A DNA stretch of 64,000 nt from Colwellia sp. 20A7 (GCF_009832865.1 NZ_CP047130.1:1178001-1242000), one strand, 5' to 3'. Numbered from the stretch's first letter, positions 40,423-51,086 are shown. The notes: a model not told the origin generated them from the sequence alone. Numbers and translations: made by a program.

Positions 40423-40430
40423 GTATTGTT

Positions 40431-41108
40431 ATGAAATTTTACGTATGTTTACTTTTAATTGGGCTATTAACTGCCTGTACGTCATTTTCGCAGAATGATT
40501 TTTATCATACTTTTAGAACAGAAGAGCCAGAAAAAATAGAGAAGACAAAAGCAGTTAAGCATAAAGCCATTGATAGTACGAACTTAGAAAACCACAGCTT
40601 AAATGCTATAGTACAAGGCCTAGCTTTTGAAATGTTAGAAAATAGTGTTTTTGTTAGCCATAAAACGCCTATTGCCATGGCTTCTTTTGTTAATTTAAAT
40701 GATTTAGAAAGTGCTAGTTGGTTAGGGAATTTAATATCAGAAAGCTTTATTTATGAATTTCAGCGCCATGGCTTAATAGTGATAGATTATAAAACTACAG
40801 GTTTTTTTAGAGTCACTAGCGAAGGCGATTTCGTTTTTAGTCGCGATTGGAAAGAGTTACCAGAGAATCAAATTATAGATTATGTGGTTACTGGCACGTT
40901 ACTAGAACAAAAAGATGGCTTTATTCTTAATGCTCGAATGATAGGTATGATATCCCACGTAGTTGTTGCAACTGCTCAAACCTTTATTCCTCGATGGGCT
41001 TTAGGTGAAATGTTACTTGAAGAGCCGCTTGTCGAAGGTGATATGAAAGCAGATAAACCTGCTATTAAGCAAAATGATGAAGCATCTTGGATCGAGATAA
41101 CTAATTAA
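40431..41108 (+). CDS. FlgO-domain lipoprotein
   Basis: A 225-residue predicted lipoprotein: signal peptide with lipobox LLTACTS (Cys16), a charged linker, then a FlgO-type domain (TPIAMASFVNLNDLE, SWLGNLISESFIYEFQRHG, DYKTTGFFRVTSEGDFVFSRDW, YVVTGTLLEQKDGFILNARMIG). FlgO in Vibrio is an outer-membrane protein of the sheathed polar flagellum. Here the gene stands alone between rpoS and mutS, away from flgP or flgT, so a flagellar role is only inferred. Confidence 0.72.
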   Translation: MKFYVCLLLIGLLTACTSFSQNDFYHTFRTEEPEKIEKTKAVKHKAIDSTNLENHSLNAIVQGLAFEMLENSVFVSHKTPIAMASFVNLNDLESASWLGNLISESFIYEFQRHGLIVIDYKTTGFFRVTSEGDFVFSRDWKELPENQIIDYVVTGTLLEQKDGFILNARMIGMISHVVVATAQTFIPRWALGEMLLEEPLVEGDMKADKPAIKQNDEASWIEITN

Positions 41109-41247
41109 CTGCAATAGAATAATTAGTCTTACTATACCGTGCTATAACAATCTTCGAATTTATTAAGGTGTTAACCATATTAGGCAGTGCACTATTAAAG
41201 CGGTAAAGTTTAGCTGTTACATTTTTGTACCATCACAAAAATATAAT

Positions 41248-41283
41248 TGCTGACTTATCTCATTTAGTGAAGATAAGTCAGCA
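41248..41283 (-). terminator. Hairpin after mutS
   Basis: Perfect 13-bp stem TGCTGACTTATCT/AGATAAGTCAGCA with a 10-base loop, between the convergent FlgO-like gene and mutS. On the minus strand it is followed by ATTATATTTTT, consistent with a terminator for mutS. Confidence 0.65.
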
Positions 41284-41305
41284 GCTCAGTGTTTTTCAAT
41301 ATATA

Positions 41306-43900
41306 TTAAAGCTTTGCTTTTAAGTCGAATAGCAAATCTAGTGCTTGCTTAGGCGATAGGTCATTCACATCAATACTACGTAAGGTATCAATAGCAGGGT
41401 GCTCATCCGCTACTAACGCTAATTGCTGAAAATTTTCTGACTGCAGAGGTAAAATAGAAGCAACTTCCTGATTTTCCAATTCTAATAGTCTTTGTTTAGC
41501 TCGTTTAATTACCATTTTAGGTACGCCAGCAAGTTGTGCAACTTGTAAACCAAAGCTTTTACTTGCAGGACCTTCTTGCACTGCATGCATGAAAATAATG
41601 CTATCGTCATGTTCCATCGCATCTAAATGCACATTGGCTAGTGTTGGTATTTCTTGGGCAAGTAAGGTTAACTCAAAATAATGGGTCGCAAATAAAGTAA
41701 AAGCTTTTGTTTTTAACGCTAACATTTCGGCACAAGCCCACGCTAAAGAAAGTCCATCATAGGTGCTAGTACCACGGCCTATTTCATCAAGTAATACTAA
41801 GCTTTTTTCGGTCGCATTATGAAGTATATTAGCCGTTTCAGTCATCTCAACCATAAAGGTTGAACGACCACTCGCTAAATCATCAGAGGCACCAATTCGG
41901 GTAAATATTCTGTCAACTAAGCCAATCGTAGCTGAATCAGCAGGGACAAAACAGCCTATATGTGCAAGTAATACAATGAGTGCTGTTTGGCGCATATAAG
42001 TTGATTTACCACCCATATTAGGGCCGGTTATTATCAACATCTTACGTTGTTCTGTTAATACTATAGGGTTAGCAATAAAGGTATTATTCGTCATTTGTTC
42101 AACAACAGGGTGTCGGCCTGCTTCTATATCAATGCCAGTTGAACTAACTAAGGTTGGTTTTACATAATTTAAGCTTATAGATCGTTCAGCAAAGTTAGTT
42201 AGCACGTCAAATTCCGCAATAGCTTGACTGAGTGTTTGTAATCTTGCTAATTCAGGTAATACTAGATCGAACAATTCTTGATAAAGGCGTTTTTCTAACG
42301 CTAAAAACTTTCCTTGAGCACTTAGTACTTTATGCTCATGTTCTTTTAGCTCTTCAGTAATAAAACGTTCATTGTTTTTTAATGTTTGGCGACGTATATA
42401 GTCGTCCGGTACATCATTTGCTGCCGTTCTGCTCATTTCAATAAAGAATCCATGAACTTTGTTATAGCCCACTTTTAAAGAATGAATGCCAGTACGCTCT
42501 TTTTCTCTTTGTTCTAATTGTGCTAAAAACTCGGTTGCACCATCACTTAAATCGCGTAATATATCGAGTTCTTCATGATATCCAGGTGCTATAACACCGC
42601 CATCTCGAATAAGGACCGGTGGATTATCGACAAGTGCTTTTTCCAGTAAATCTTGAATACTGGGAATTGGCGCCATTAATGTCGCGAGTGTATTTACATA
42701 GCCAGTATTGGTACTTGCCGATAAGTAGCTTTGTAGCTCAGGTAAAGCTTGTAAGGTGTTTCGTAAGCGAGCAAAGTCACGTGGCCTTGCTGAGCCTAAT
42801 GCAATTCGAGAGACAATACGCTCAATATCACCAAAACCTTTTAAAATCGGTTTTACATCAATATGTAAGTCGGTTGAAATTATTTGTTCAATGGCATTTT
42901 GTCTATCAGACAAAATAGTTAAATCACGCAACGGAAAATGTAACCAACGTTTTAATAAGCGCGAGCCCATTGGTGTGGCTGAGCGATCTAATATAGCGGC
43001 TAAGGTATTATCAACACCACCTTGCAAGTTTTGTGTTAGCTCTAGGTTTCGTCTTGTTGCTGCATCAAGTACAACACCAGAAGTCGCTGATTCACAAATT
43101 ATTGCGCGAATATGAGGGAGTGCAGTTCGCTGTGTATCTTTAACATATTGAAATAAACAACCAGCAGCAGATAAGCCTAATAACTTATCATCAACACCAA
43201 ATCCTGTTAGCTCTTTTGTTCCAAACTGTTTATTAAGTAAAGACATCGACGTTTCAAGATCAAATTCCCATTCAGGACGTCGGCGCAAACCTTTATATTG
43301 GTCAACATGTTGCATTGATGAAAGGGTTTCAGAGTAGAGCAATTCAGCAGGAGAAAGGCGTTGTAACTCTGCCTGTAATTGTTCACTTGTTTGTGGCTCT
43401 GTAATTACAAAGCGGCCACTAGTCATGTCTAAGTATGCTAAACCAAAACTTGGATCAGAAGCCTTCTTTGATCTAGCGTTGTTTTCAGTGATCGCTACAA
43501 TCAAATTGTCTTGCCTATCTGACAACAGCGCCTCATCACTCACTGTACCTGGCGTTATAATCCTTACTACTTTACGTTCTACTGGGCCTTTACTTGTTGC
43601 TGGATCGCCAATTTGCTCACATATGGCAACAGATTCACCAAGTTGAACTAATTTAGCTAAATAATTCTCTACCGCATGATAAGGGACACCTGCCATTGGG
43701 ATAGCATTTCCTCCTGTTTTACCTCGTGCTGTTAATGATATATCTAATAAGTCAGCTGCTTTTTTTGCATCATCAAAAAATAATTCGTAGAAATCACCCA
43801 TACGATAAAAAATTAGAATATTAGGAAATTCTGCTTTTATCGTTAGGTATTGACGCATCATAGGGGTGTGTGAAGAAAGGTCTTGCGTTGTTGTGGTCAT
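41306..43900 (-). CDS. mutS: DNA mismatch repair protein MutS
   Basis: Recognises mismatches and starts MutL/MutH-directed repair. The 864-residue protein has the mismatch-contacting Phe-x-Glu in [13 protein letters not shown] (about residues 34-46), the Walker [15 protein letters not shown], the [15 protein letters not shown]alker B region and the [12 protein letters not shown] segment ([11 protein letters not shown]). The last residues form the tetramer/beta-clamp tail. It faces the FlgO-like gene and is divergent from recA. Confidence 0.97.
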   Translation of the reverse strand: MTTTTQDLSSHTPMMRQYLTIKAEFPNILIFYRMGDFYELFFDDAKKAADLLDISLTARGKTGGNAIPMAGVPYHAVENYLAKLVQLGESVAICEQIGDPATSKGPVERKVVRIITPGTVSDEALLSDRQDNLIVAITENNARSKKASDPSFGLAYLDMTSGRFVITEPQTSEQLQAELQRLSPAELLYSETLSSMQHVDQYKGLRRRPEWEFDLETSMSLLNKQFGTKELTGFGVDDKLLGLSAAGCLFQYVKDTQRTALPHIRAIICESATSGVVLDAATRRNLELTQNLQGGVDNTLAAILDRSATPMGSRLLKRWLHFPLRDLTILSDRQNAIEQIISTDLHIDVKPILKGFGDIERIVSRIALGSARPRDFARLRNTLQALPELQSYLSASTNTGYVNTLATLMAPIPSIQDLLEKALVDNPPVLIRDGGVIAPGYHEELDILRDLSDGATEFLAQLEQREKERTGIHSLKVGYNKVHGFFIEMSRTAANDVPDDYIRRQTLKNNERFITEELKEHEHKVLSAQGKFLALEKRLYQELFDLVLPELARLQTLSQAIAEFDVLTNFAERSISLNYVKPTLVSSTGIDIEAGRHPVVEQMTNNTFIANPIVLTEQRKMLIITGPNMGGKSTYMRQTALIVLLAHIGCFVPADSATIGLVDRIFTRIGASDDLASGRSTFMVEMTETANILHNATEKSLVLLDEIGRGTSTYDGLSLAWACAEMLALKTKAFTLFATHYFELTLLAQEIPTLANVHLDAMEHDDSIIFMHAVQEGPASKSFGLQVAQLAGVPKMVIKRAKQRLLELENQEVASILPLQSENFQQLALVADEHPAIDTLRSIDVNDLSPKQALDLLFDLKAKL

Positions 43901-44123
43901 TTAAATGCTGCAACTCATAGAATAAATAAGGTTGGTGAAAAGGGATTATGCCATATTTAACGAATAAAATTATTAATTATTTTTATAAAATAAATAGGTT
44001 TAGCTTAGTTCTAAAACTACTGTGAAAATAGCATGAAATCAAATTAGTAACTTTTTCAAGGTAAAAAGATAAAAGTTATTGATGTTGTTTTTACTATTTA
44101 ATATCAATACTTTAAAAGTATAG

Positions 44124-44167
44124 GTTTTTTTATAATTTAATTTAAATAAAATAAATTATAAAAAAAC
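44124..44167. repeat. 16-bp perfect inverted repeat abutting the recA promoter
   Basis: GTTTTTTTATAATTTA and its exact reverse complement, 12 bases apart. The right arm ends one base before the recA -35 hexamer and provides an A-tract region that could act as an UP element. Confidence 0.8.
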
Positions 44168-44195
44168 TTGATACTGTACGACCATACAGTATACT
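44168..44195 (+). promoter_or_regulatory. recA promoter with LexA (SOS) box
   Basis: -35 TTGATA (44168-44173), -10 TATACT (44190-44195), 16-bp spacer. The LexA box TACTGTACGACCATACAGTA spans 44172-44191, filling the spacer. It resembles the E. coli recA promoter almost base for base, so SOS control is highly likely. Confidence 0.93.
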
Positions 44196-44240
44196 TACAT
44201 TATCAAAACGACGTACCAGACGTTATTAGCGGAGTAAATT

Positions 44241-45281
44241 ATGAAAGACGATAAAGAAAAAGCATTAGCAGCAGCCTTAGGCCAAATCGAAAGACAATTT
44301 GGTAAAGGTTCAATAATGAAGCTTGGCGACAATACTACAATGGATGTAGAAACTATTTCAACTGGTTCGTTAGGTCTAGATATTGCCTTAGGTGCTGGTG
44401 GTTTACCTATGGGAAGAGTTGTTGAAGTTTATGGTCCTGAATCAAGTGGTAAAACAACATTAACCCTAGAAGTTATTGCTGAAGCGCAACGTAATAATAA
44501 AGTTTGTGCTTTTATTGATGCTGAGCATGCACTTGACCCTATTTATGCTGAAAAGTTAGGCGTTAACATTAACGAATTGCTAATTTCACAACCAGATACT
44601 GGTGAGCAAGCCCTTGAAATTGTTGATATGTTAACTCGCTCTGGCGCTATCGACGTTATTGTAGTTGACTCGGTAGCTGCACTTACACCTAAAGCTGAAA
44701 TTGAAGGTGATATGGGTGACTCTCATATGGGGCTACAAGCGCGTATGTTATCCCAAGCTATGCGTAAGTTAACGGGTAATTTGAAAAAATCTAATACTAT
44801 GCTTATTTTCATTAACCAAATACGTATGAAAATTGGTGTAATGTTCGGATCTCCTGAAACGACAACCGGTGGTAATGCACTTAAGTTTTATGCCTCAGTT
44901 CGATTAGATATACGTCGTATTGGTGCGGTTAAAAATGGTGATGAAATTATTGGTAATGAAACACGTGTTAAAGTGGTTAAAAATAAAATAGCACCGCCTT
45001 TTAAACAAGCTGAATTCCAAATTCTTTATGGTCTGGGTATTAACAACCTAGGTGAATTAATTGACTTAGGCGTGAAAAATGGATTTGTTGAAAAAGCCGG
45101 CGCTTGGTATAGCTGTAATGGCGAACGTATCGGACAAGGTAAAGCAAATGCTGCTAAATACCTTGAAGAAAATCCAGAAATGGCAAAAGATGTTGATGCC
45201 AAATTAAGAGATTTGTTGTTAAATAAAAATATTGATCCAAAGAAAGCTGAACCTGAAGTATTAGATATAACAGAAGAGTAA
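44241..45281 (+). CDS. recA: Recombinase RecA
   Basis: Forms the filament that pairs homologous DNA and triggers LexA cleavage. The 346-residue protein has the Walker [29 protein letters not shown] (Walker B and loop L1 start), the L2 region around [16 protein letters not shown], and an acidic C-terminus ([10 protein letters not shown]). GCGGAG lies seven bases before the ATG. recX, which often follows recA, is not present here; metA comes next after a terminator. Confidence 0.98.
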   Translation: MKDDKEKALAAALGQIERQFGKGSIMKLGDNTTMDVETISTGSLGLDIALGAGGLPMGRVVEVYGPESSGKTTLTLEVIAEAQRNNKVCAFIDAEHALDPIYAEKLGVNINELLISQPDTGEQALEIVDMLTRSGAIDVIVVDSVAALTPKAEIEGDMGDSHMGLQARMLSQAMRKLTGNLKKSNTMLIFINQIRMKIGVMFGSPETTTGGNALKFYASVRLDIRRIGAVKNGDEIIGNETRVKVVKNKIAPPFKQAEFQILYGLGINNLGELIDLGVKNGFVEKAGAWYSCNGERIGQGKANAAKYLEENPEMAKDVDAKLRDLLLNKNIDPKKAEPEVLDITEE

Positions 45282-45326
45282 TAGTATTCTGTAAATTCAA
45301 TCAACTTTGAGTGAGTTCTTCTATAT

Positions 45327-45360
45327 AAAACCTCTGCTACTTTAGCTGAGGTTTTTTTTT
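45327..45360 (+). terminator. Intrinsic terminator after recA
   Basis: AAAACCTC/GAGGTTTT stem extended inward by GCT/AGC around a T-T mismatch, followed by a long T run. Confidence 0.85.
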
Positions 45361-45405
45361 ATCTGAAATCTAATAAAAAACATCACATAGGCTTTAAATC
45401 TATTT

Positions 45406-45445
45406 AGCCATCTAAACGTTTAGATGTTGACATATCTAGCAATCT
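45406..45445 (+). promoter_or_regulatory. Probable MetJ operator: five tandem met boxes before metA
   Basis: Five consecutive 8-base units match AGACGTCT at 6, 6, 5, 5 and 5 positions: AGCCATCT, AAACGTTT, AGATGTTG, ACATATCT, AGCAATCT. They overlap a perfect -35 TTGACA (45427-45432), with TAGTAT 16 bases further as a possible -10. MetJ binds tandem met boxes in enterobacteria; its action here is inferred. Confidence 0.72.
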
Positions 45446-45508
45446 AAGTAGTATTGTAATTATAGTTTTTTCTATGCTTTATTTGCTTTTCTTCGTAATA
45501 GGTGCGTT

Positions 45509-46456
45509 ATGCCAATTAAAATTCCAGATCAATTACCTGCATTATCAGTGTTAGATAAAGAAAATATTTTTGTTATGTCTGAGCATAGGGCCATTTCTCA
45601 AGAAATACGCCCAATGCAAGTCGCTATTTTGAATTTAATGCCGAATAAAATTGAAACAGAAGTACAAATACTGCGCATGCTGTCGAATACTCCATTACAA
45701 ATCAATATAGAGTTTATTCGTATCAATGCTAATGTATCTAAAAATACGCCAACAGAGCATTTAGATACTTTTTATCATTTATTTGATGATATTAAACACA
45801 AGCAATATGATGGTTTAATTATTACCGGAGCCCCGTTAGCTTTACTTGATTATTCACAAGTTACCTTTTGGGATAAAATATGTGAAGTCTTTGACTGGGC
45901 TGAAAAAAATGTTACTTCAACAATGTTTTCTTGCTGGGCTGCACATGCTGCGCTTTATCATTATTATGGTTTAAATCGTCACTTAAGAAAAAATAAATTA
46001 TCGGGAATATTTAATCACAAAGCGCTTGATGAAAAAGAGCCTTTAACCCGTGGTTTTGATGAGAACTTTAATGTACCGCATTCTCGTTATGGCTACATTG
46101 ATAAATCAGATTATGAAAGTATTTCACAAATAAAAGTACTAGCTGAATCTGAAGAGGGAGGCGTTTATTTAGCAGCCAGTAAAAATAAGCAACAAGTTTA
46201 TTTAACAGGTCATCCTGAATATGATACCTCTACCTTACATGAAGAGTTTTTACGTGATAGCTCAAATGATAGTGGCACAGCGATACCTAAAAACTATTAT
46301 AAAGACGATAACAAAAACAATTCACCGGTTGGTTCTTGGCGAAGCCATGGTAGTCTATTATTTACTAATTGGCTGAATTATTATGTTTATCAGATTACAC
46401 CATATAAATTGGATGCTTCTAATATTAAAGCGATCCATCCAGATACAGTCATTTAA
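45509..46456 (+). CDS. metA: Homoserine O-succinyltransferase
   Basis: First committed step of methionine synthesis, acylating homoserine. The 315-residue protein has PMQVAILNLMPNKIETE, the TGAPLALLDY loop, the catalytic Cys in FSCWAAHAALYHYYG, and the YLTGHPEYDT segment with the catalytic His and Glu. The acyl donor (succinyl- or acetyl-CoA) is not certain from sequence alone; succinyl is typical for the order. It is under the predicted MetJ operator and 56 bases upstream of metH. Confidence 0.94.
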   Translation: MPIKIPDQLPALSVLDKENIFVMSEHRAISQEIRPMQVAILNLMPNKIETEVQILRMLSNTPLQINIEFIRINANVSKNTPTEHLDTFYHLFDDIKHKQYDGLIITGAPLALLDYSQVTFWDKICEVFDWAEKNVTSTMFSCWAAHAALYHYYGLNRHLRKNKLSGIFNHKALDEKEPLTRGFDENFNVPHSRYGYIDKSDYESISQIKVLAESEEGGVYLAASKNKQQVYLTGHPEYDTSTLHEEFLRDSSNDSGTAIPKNYYKDDNKNNSPVGSWRSHGSLLFTNWLNYYVYQITPYKLDASNIKAIHPDTVI

Positions 46457-46512
46457 GTTTTGTAAATATATTCATTTGATTTAAAGATTTACCCATAGGA
46501 AACTGATACACC

Positions 46513-49500
46513 ATGAAAAAACATCCTTCATTCGCTTTATTCGAACAGCAATTGGCTAAAAATATTCTTATTCTTGATGGTGCTATGGGAACAATGATCC
46601 AAGCCTATAAGTTTGAAGAGCAAGATTTTAGAGCAGATCGCTTTGCTGATTGGCATACGGATGTTAAAGGCAATAACGATATGTTAGTGCTTACTCAGCC
46701 TGACATTATTAAAGCCATTCACCTTGAATACCTTGAAGCCGGTGCTGATATTCTTGAAACGAATACATTTAATGCTACTACGATTGCAATGGCTGATTAC
46801 GACATGCAAGAGTACAGTGCTGAAATTAACCGTGTTGCCGCACAAATAGCACGTGCAGCCGCTGACGAATATACGAAGAAGAATCCAGAACGTCCACGTT
46901 TTGTTGCCGGAGTTTTAGGGCCAACGAACCGTACTTGTTCAATTTCTCCGGACGTAAATGATCCCGCTTTTCGTAACGTTAGCTTTGACGAGCTAAAAGA
47001 TGCCTATATTGAATCAACACACGCGTTGATTGAAGGCGGCAGTGATATCATTTTAATCGAAACTATTTTCGATACGCTTAACGCTAAAGCGGCTATTTTT
47101 GCCGTGGAAACTGTATTCGACGAACTTGGTGAGCGTTTACCTGTCATGATTTCAGGTACTATTACCGATGCATCAGGCCGTACATTATCGGGCCAAACGA
47201 CCGAAGCTTTTTACAACTCACTTCGTCACGCTAAACCTGTTTCATTTGGCCTTAACTGTGCATTAGGCCCGGTTGAATTACGTCAATATGTGGCGGAGTT
47301 AAGCCGTATTTGTGACGTTGCAGTTTCTGCGCATCCTAATGCGGGATTACCTAATGCCTTCGGTGAATATGACTTCACTGTTGAAGACATGAATACTCAT
47401 GTAGAAGAATGGGCTTCATCAGGTTTTTTAAACATTATTGGTGGCTGTTGTGGCACCACGCCTGAACACATTAGAGGCATGGCAGACTCTGTTGCTAATA
47501 TCACGCCGCGTAAGGTTGAAGCTCGTCCTATTGCCTGTCGTTTATCGGGCTTAGAAGCATTAACTATTGATAAAGATAGCTTGTTTGTTAACGTTGGTGA
47601 GCGTACTAACGTTACTGGCTCAGCTATGTTTAAGCGTTTAATTGTTGAAGAAGATTACGATAAAGCTATTTCTGTTGCTTTACAACAAGTTGAAAACGGC
47701 GCGCAAATTATTGATATCAACATGGATGAAGGCATGTTGGACTCGAAAACTGCAATGGTGCGTTTTTTAAACCTAATTGCTGGCGAACCTGATATTGCCA
47801 AAGTGCCAATCATGATTGACTCCTCTAAATGGGACATTATTGAAGCGGGTCTTAAGTGTATTCAAGGTAAAGGTATTGTTAACTCTATTAGCTTAAAAGA
47901 AGGCGAAGAAAACTTCCGTCATCAAGCCGAATTACTACGTCGATATGGTGCTGCCGTTATTGTCATGGCCTTTGATGAAGAAGGTCAAGCTGATACGCGT
48001 AAACGTAAATATGAAATTTGTCACCGTGCTTATCACATGCTTGTTGATGAAATTGGCTATCCGCCAGAAGATATTATTTTCGATCCGAATATCTTTGCGG
48101 TTGCAACAGGTATTGAAGAACATAACAACTATGCCGTAGATTTTATTGAAGCGGTTGATGATATTAAGAAAAACCTACCTTATGCGATGATCTCAGGTGG
48201 TGTATCTAACGTTTCTTTTTCCTTTAGAGGAAACAATCCTGTTCGTGAAGCTATCCATGCCGTGTTTTTATATTATGCCATTAAAAATGGTATGGATATG
48301 GGGATTGTTAACGCAGGGCAACTCGCTATTTACTCGGATTTACCTGCCAATTTAAAACAAGCGGTAGAGGATGTCATTCAAAATAAGGATGATGGAGCAA
48401 CAGAGCGCTTACTCGATATTGCGCAAGAGTTTCATGGTCAAGCTGGCGGACAAGCCTCAAAAACCGATTTAACTTGGCGCGAATTACCTATTAATGAACG
48501 TTTATCCCATGCGTTAGTTAAAGGGATTAATGAATATATTATTGAAGATACTGAAGAAGCTCGTTTAGCCTCTGAAAAACCGCTTGATGTGATTGAAGGG
48601 CCATTAATGGATGGCATGAACACAGTTGGTGATTTATTTGGTGCTGGTGAAATGTTCTTACCGCAAGTCGTAAAATCAGCACGTGTAATGAAACAAGCTG
48701 TTGCTTATTTAAACCCTTTCATTGAGGAAGGAAAAACTGAAATAAGCACTAATGGTAAAGTGTTACTTGCTACCGTAAAAGGCGATGTGCACGACATAGG
48801 TAAAAATATTGTTGGCGTAGTACTGCAATGTAATAACTATGAAATTATTGACCTTGGCGTAATGGTGTCTTGTGATGATATTTTACGTGTCGCCAAAGAA
48901 GAAAATGTTGATATTATTGGTTTATCAGGTTTGATCACACCATCGCTTGATGAAATGGTTTACGTTGCGAAAGAGATGAAACGAACCGGCTTGAAATTAC
49001 CATTATTAATTGGCGGAGCAACTACCTCAAAAGCACATACAGCCGTTAAAATTGAGCCACAATATGATGAACCCGTGGTTTATGTCTCTAATGCTTCACG
49101 TGCGGTATCAGTAGTAAGTAATTTATTATCTGAAGAACACAAAGCTAAGTTCTTCGCGAGTACTCAAGAAGAATATGAACGTGTACGTGCCCGTCATTAT
49201 AAAAAAGGTCCTCGTTCAAGTTTAATAAGTCTTGAAGATGCTCGTGCGAATGCAACTAAAATTAACTTTGATGACTACACGCCAAAAAAACCAAATAAAT
49301 TGGGCGTAACGGTACTTGATAATATTGACTTAAATGAAGTAAGAAAATACATCGATTGGACGCCATTTTTCATGACATGGCAAATGTCGGGTAAATACCC
49401 ACTTATTTTAAAACATGAAGTGATTGGCGTGGAAGCAACGAAACTATTTAACGATGCTAACGCTATGCTTGATGACGTTATCAACAATAAAAAGATTTGT

Positions 49501-50205
49501 GCAAGAGCGGTATTTGGTTTGTTCCCTGCGAACACTAACCAAGATGATATTCAGTTATATACTGATGATAGCCGTAGCGAAAAATTAATGCGTCTTCATC
49601 AACTACGCCAACAAAGTAAAAAACCAGCAGGGCAGTTTAATCGCTGTTTAGCCGATTATATTGCGCCAGATGATTCAGGTATTGAAGATTATGTAGGTGC
49701 CTTTGCTGTTTCAGCAGGTTTTGGTGTTGAAGATTTAGTTAAAGTTTTTGACGCAGACCATGATGCTTATAATTCAATATTACTTAAAGCGGTTGCTGAT
49801 AGATTGGCAGAAGCTAGCGCTGAATATTTACATGAAAAAGTACGTAAAGAATACTGGGGATTTGCACCAGACGAAGATTTAGATAACGATGCGTTAATTC
49901 GTGAGAGTTACCAAGGTATTCGTCCGGCGCCAGGCTATCCTGCATGTCCAGAGCATACCGAAAAAGGTTTGATCTGGGAATTACTTAAGGTGAAAGAAAA
50001 TATTGATATGGATCTCACGTCAAGTTATGCCATGTGGCCTGGTGCAGCGGTAAGTGGTTTATACTTCTCTCATCCCGAATCTAAGTACTTTGCAGTAGCG
50101 AAGTTAGCGAAAGATCAGGTTATTGATTACGCGGCACGTAAAGGGATGACATTAGAGCAAGCAGAGCGTTGGTTGTCGGCTAATTTAGACTACGAGCCAG
50201 AGTAG
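46513..50205 (+). CDS. metH: Cobalamin-dependent methionine synthase
   Basis: Methylates homocysteine with methyltetrahydrofolate through cobalamin. The 1230-residue protein has all four modules: homocysteine domain ([28 protein letters not shown] zinc cysteines), pterin-binding domain ([22 protein letters not shown]), the cobalamin domain with cap ([19 protein letters not shown]) and the DVHDIGKN ligand (His760), and the reactivation domain ([15 protein letters not shown]). Length matches E. coli MetH (1227). It needs B12 from uptake or synthesis. A terminator follows. Confidence 0.97.
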   Translation: MKKHPSFALFEQQLAKNILILDGAMGTMIQAYKFEEQDFRADRFADWHTDVKGNNDMLVLTQPDIIKAIHLEYLEAGADILETNTFNATTIAMADYDMQEYSAEINRVAAQIARAAADEYTKKNPERPRFVAGVLGPTNRTCSISPDVNDPAFRNVSFDELKDAYIESTHALIEGGSDIILIETIFDTLNAKAAIFAVETVFDELGERLPVMISGTITDASGRTLSGQTTEAFYNSLRHAKPVSFGLNCALGPVELRQYVAELSRICDVAVSAHPNAGLPNAFGEYDFTVEDMNTHVEEWASSGFLNIIGGCCGTTPEHIRGMADSVANITPRKVEARPIACRLSGLEALTIDKDSLFVNVGERTNVTGSAMFKRLIVEEDYDKAISVALQQVENGAQIIDINMDEGMLDSKTAMVRFLNLIAGEPDIAKVPIMIDSSKWDIIEAGLKCIQGKGIVNSISLKEGEENFRHQAELLRRYGAAVIVMAFDEEGQADTRKRKYEICHRAYHMLVDEIGYPPEDIIFDPNIFAVATGIEEHNNYAVDFIEAVDDIKKNLPYAMISGGVSNVSFSFRGNNPVREAIHAVFLYYAIKNGMDMGIVNAGQLAIYSDLPANLKQAVEDVIQNKDDGATERLLDIAQEFHGQAGGQASKTDLTWRELPINERLSHALVKGINEYIIEDTEEARLASEKPLDVIEGPLMDGMNTVGDLFGAGEMFLPQVVKSARVMKQAVAYLNPFIEEGKTEISTNGKVLLATVKGDVHDIGKNIVGVVLQCNNYEIIDLGVMVSCDDILRVAKEENVDIIGLSGLITPSLDEMVYVAKEMKRTGLKLPLLIGGATTSKAHTAVKIEPQYDEPVVYVSNASRAVSVVSNLLSEEHKAKFFASTQEEYERVRARHYKKGPRSSLISLEDARANATKINFDDYTPKKPNKLGVTVLDNIDLNEVRKYIDWTPFFMTWQMSGKYPLILKHEVIGVEATKLFNDANAMLDDVINNKKICARAVFGLFPANTNQDDIQLYTDDSRSEKLMRLHQLRQQSKKPAGQFNRCLADYIAPDDSGIEDYVGAFAVSAGFGVEDLVKVFDADHDAYNSILLKAVADRLAEASAEYLHEKVRKEYWGFAPDEDLDNDALIRESYQGIRPAPGYPACPEHTEKGLIWELLKVKENIDMDLTSSYAMWPGAAVSGLYFSHPESKYFAVAKLAKDQVIDYAARKGMTLEQAERWLSANLDYEPE

Positions 50206-50501
50206 TCACAACGAAATAAACGATGGTCGTACCCATTGTGCGACTTTTGAACTAGTAGAATACCTTAAAATAACGAGTGCTTTAATTGCTATTCGTTATA
50301 ACAAAAAAGCTGCAGCCTGTTAATCAGCGTGCAGCTTTTTTATTTCAGTATTTTTATGTCAGTATTTTTGTTAATAATTAATTAAAATAATAGGAATAAT
50401 TCAATTAATTAGCGTATTAAAGTAAGTATTTGAGTCTATAACCGTAGTTTTTTACTCGCATTACTTACTCACTTTATGGCATTAATCTTAAAGGGATAGT
50501 T
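50206..50501. other. Intergenic region between metH and hpf
   Basis: 296 bases between convergent genes. It holds the metH terminator at 50304-50343; the rest is AT-rich with no recognisable signal. Confidence 0.5.
50304..50343 (+). terminator. Intrinsic terminator after metH
   Basis: Stem AAAAAGCTGC/GCAGCTTTTT with a 17-base loop and further T residues. Confidence 0.8.
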
Positions 50502-50840
50502 TTAAGTTGTTGCCTGATATAAATCTGTTTGTGGAACAACAAACTTTTTGTTAAATTTGGCGGTTAACACACCTTTGCGACGAGCAAGTGAAACTTCGAG
50601 TTTCTTGGCTACTTTAGCAATAGCAGCATACAATTGCTTATCAGATGCATTTACTGTAACTGTTTCACCTTCATATAAGGTTGTCACTTCAAGTTTTTGT
50701 TGATGTGGCTCTACAGTAATAGTTGAATCTAGCGTCATAATTGACGGATAATGTTTAGAGATTTTCGCGAATTTACTCTCGATAGATTGCTTAATACCTT
50801 CTGTAATTTCAACATGGTGTCCAGAAATTTTAATATTCAT
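50502..50840 (-). CDS. hpf: Ribosome hibernation promoting factor HPF (short form)
   Basis: Binds the 30S decoding centre in stationary phase and helps form inactive ribosomes. The 112-residue protein has the S30AE fold: MNIKISGHHVEITEGIKQSIESKF (in parts: ISGHHVEITEGIK), TLYEGETVTVNASDKQLYAAIAKVAKKLE. It lacks the long C-terminal dimerisation domain, so it is of the short HPF/RaiA type; the two cannot be told apart safely, though the Gly-His-His-Val-Glu start suits HPF. It is preceded by a 12-codon ORF with a strong ribosome site. Confidence 0.9.
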   Translation of the reverse strand: MNIKISGHHVEITEGIKQSIESKFAKISKHYPSIMTLDSTITVEPHQQKLEVTTLYEGETVTVNASDKQLYAAIAKVAKKLEVSLARRKGVLTAKFNKKFVVPQTDLYQATT

Positions 50841-50855
50841 AATCTTACCTCTTGG

Positions 50856-50894
50856 TCATCTTAATCGTAAACTAATCATTCTTTGCACTTTCAT
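50856..50894 (-). CDS. Candidate 12-codon leader ORF upstream of hpf
   Basis: On the minus strand, GAGAGGAGGATT is followed by ATG and encodes MKVQRMISLRLR, stopping (TGA) 15 bases before the hpf ATG. The ribosome site is the strongest in this stretch, better than that of hpf itself (AGAGGT). It may be a regulatory leader peptide; no similarity is recognised. Confidence 0.4.
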   Translation of the reverse strand: MKVQRMISLRLR

Positions 50895-51053
50895 AATCCT
50901 CCTCTCGTCATAAAAATGCAATAGTAATTTGCTAGATAAATGCAAATAAATGTAACTAAAAATTATACATTTTTGATCACACTTTTATTACATTTAAGGC
51001 ATGAAAAATGCTTGAAGATACTGCTTATAGTCTCGATATAAAAAAGATAATAA

Positions 51054-51086
51054 AAAACGGCAAGTAACATAAGTACTTGCCGTTTT
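51054..51086 (-). terminator. Intrinsic terminator after the DPP4-like gene
   Basis: Perfect stem AAAACGGCAAGTA/TACTTGCCGTTTT with a 7-base loop. On the minus strand it ends in a run of six T, downstream of the peptidase gene. Confidence 0.82.

Larger units (their letters stand above)
40054..40430. other. 377-base region between rpoS and the FlgO-like gene
   Basis: It holds the rest of a heptamer repeat, the rpoS terminator (40118-40149), about 190 bases with no convincing signal, and a possible 22-codon leader frame (40354-40422) just before the FlgO-like gene. A minus-strand 30-codon frame (40166-40258) lacks a ribosome site. Confidence 0.6.
43901..44240. other. 340-base divergent region between mutS and recA
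   Basis: Very AT-rich. It holds, from left to right, sequence without clear signals for the first 220 bases, a perfect 16-bp inverted repeat (44124-44167), and the recA promoter with its LexA box. No small gene with a ribosome site is seen. Confidence 0.6.

Noticed and set aside
50968..50995. CRP-like half site (TGTGATCA on the minus strand) upstream of hpf
   Set aside because: Only one half matches; the second half shows about one of five positions.
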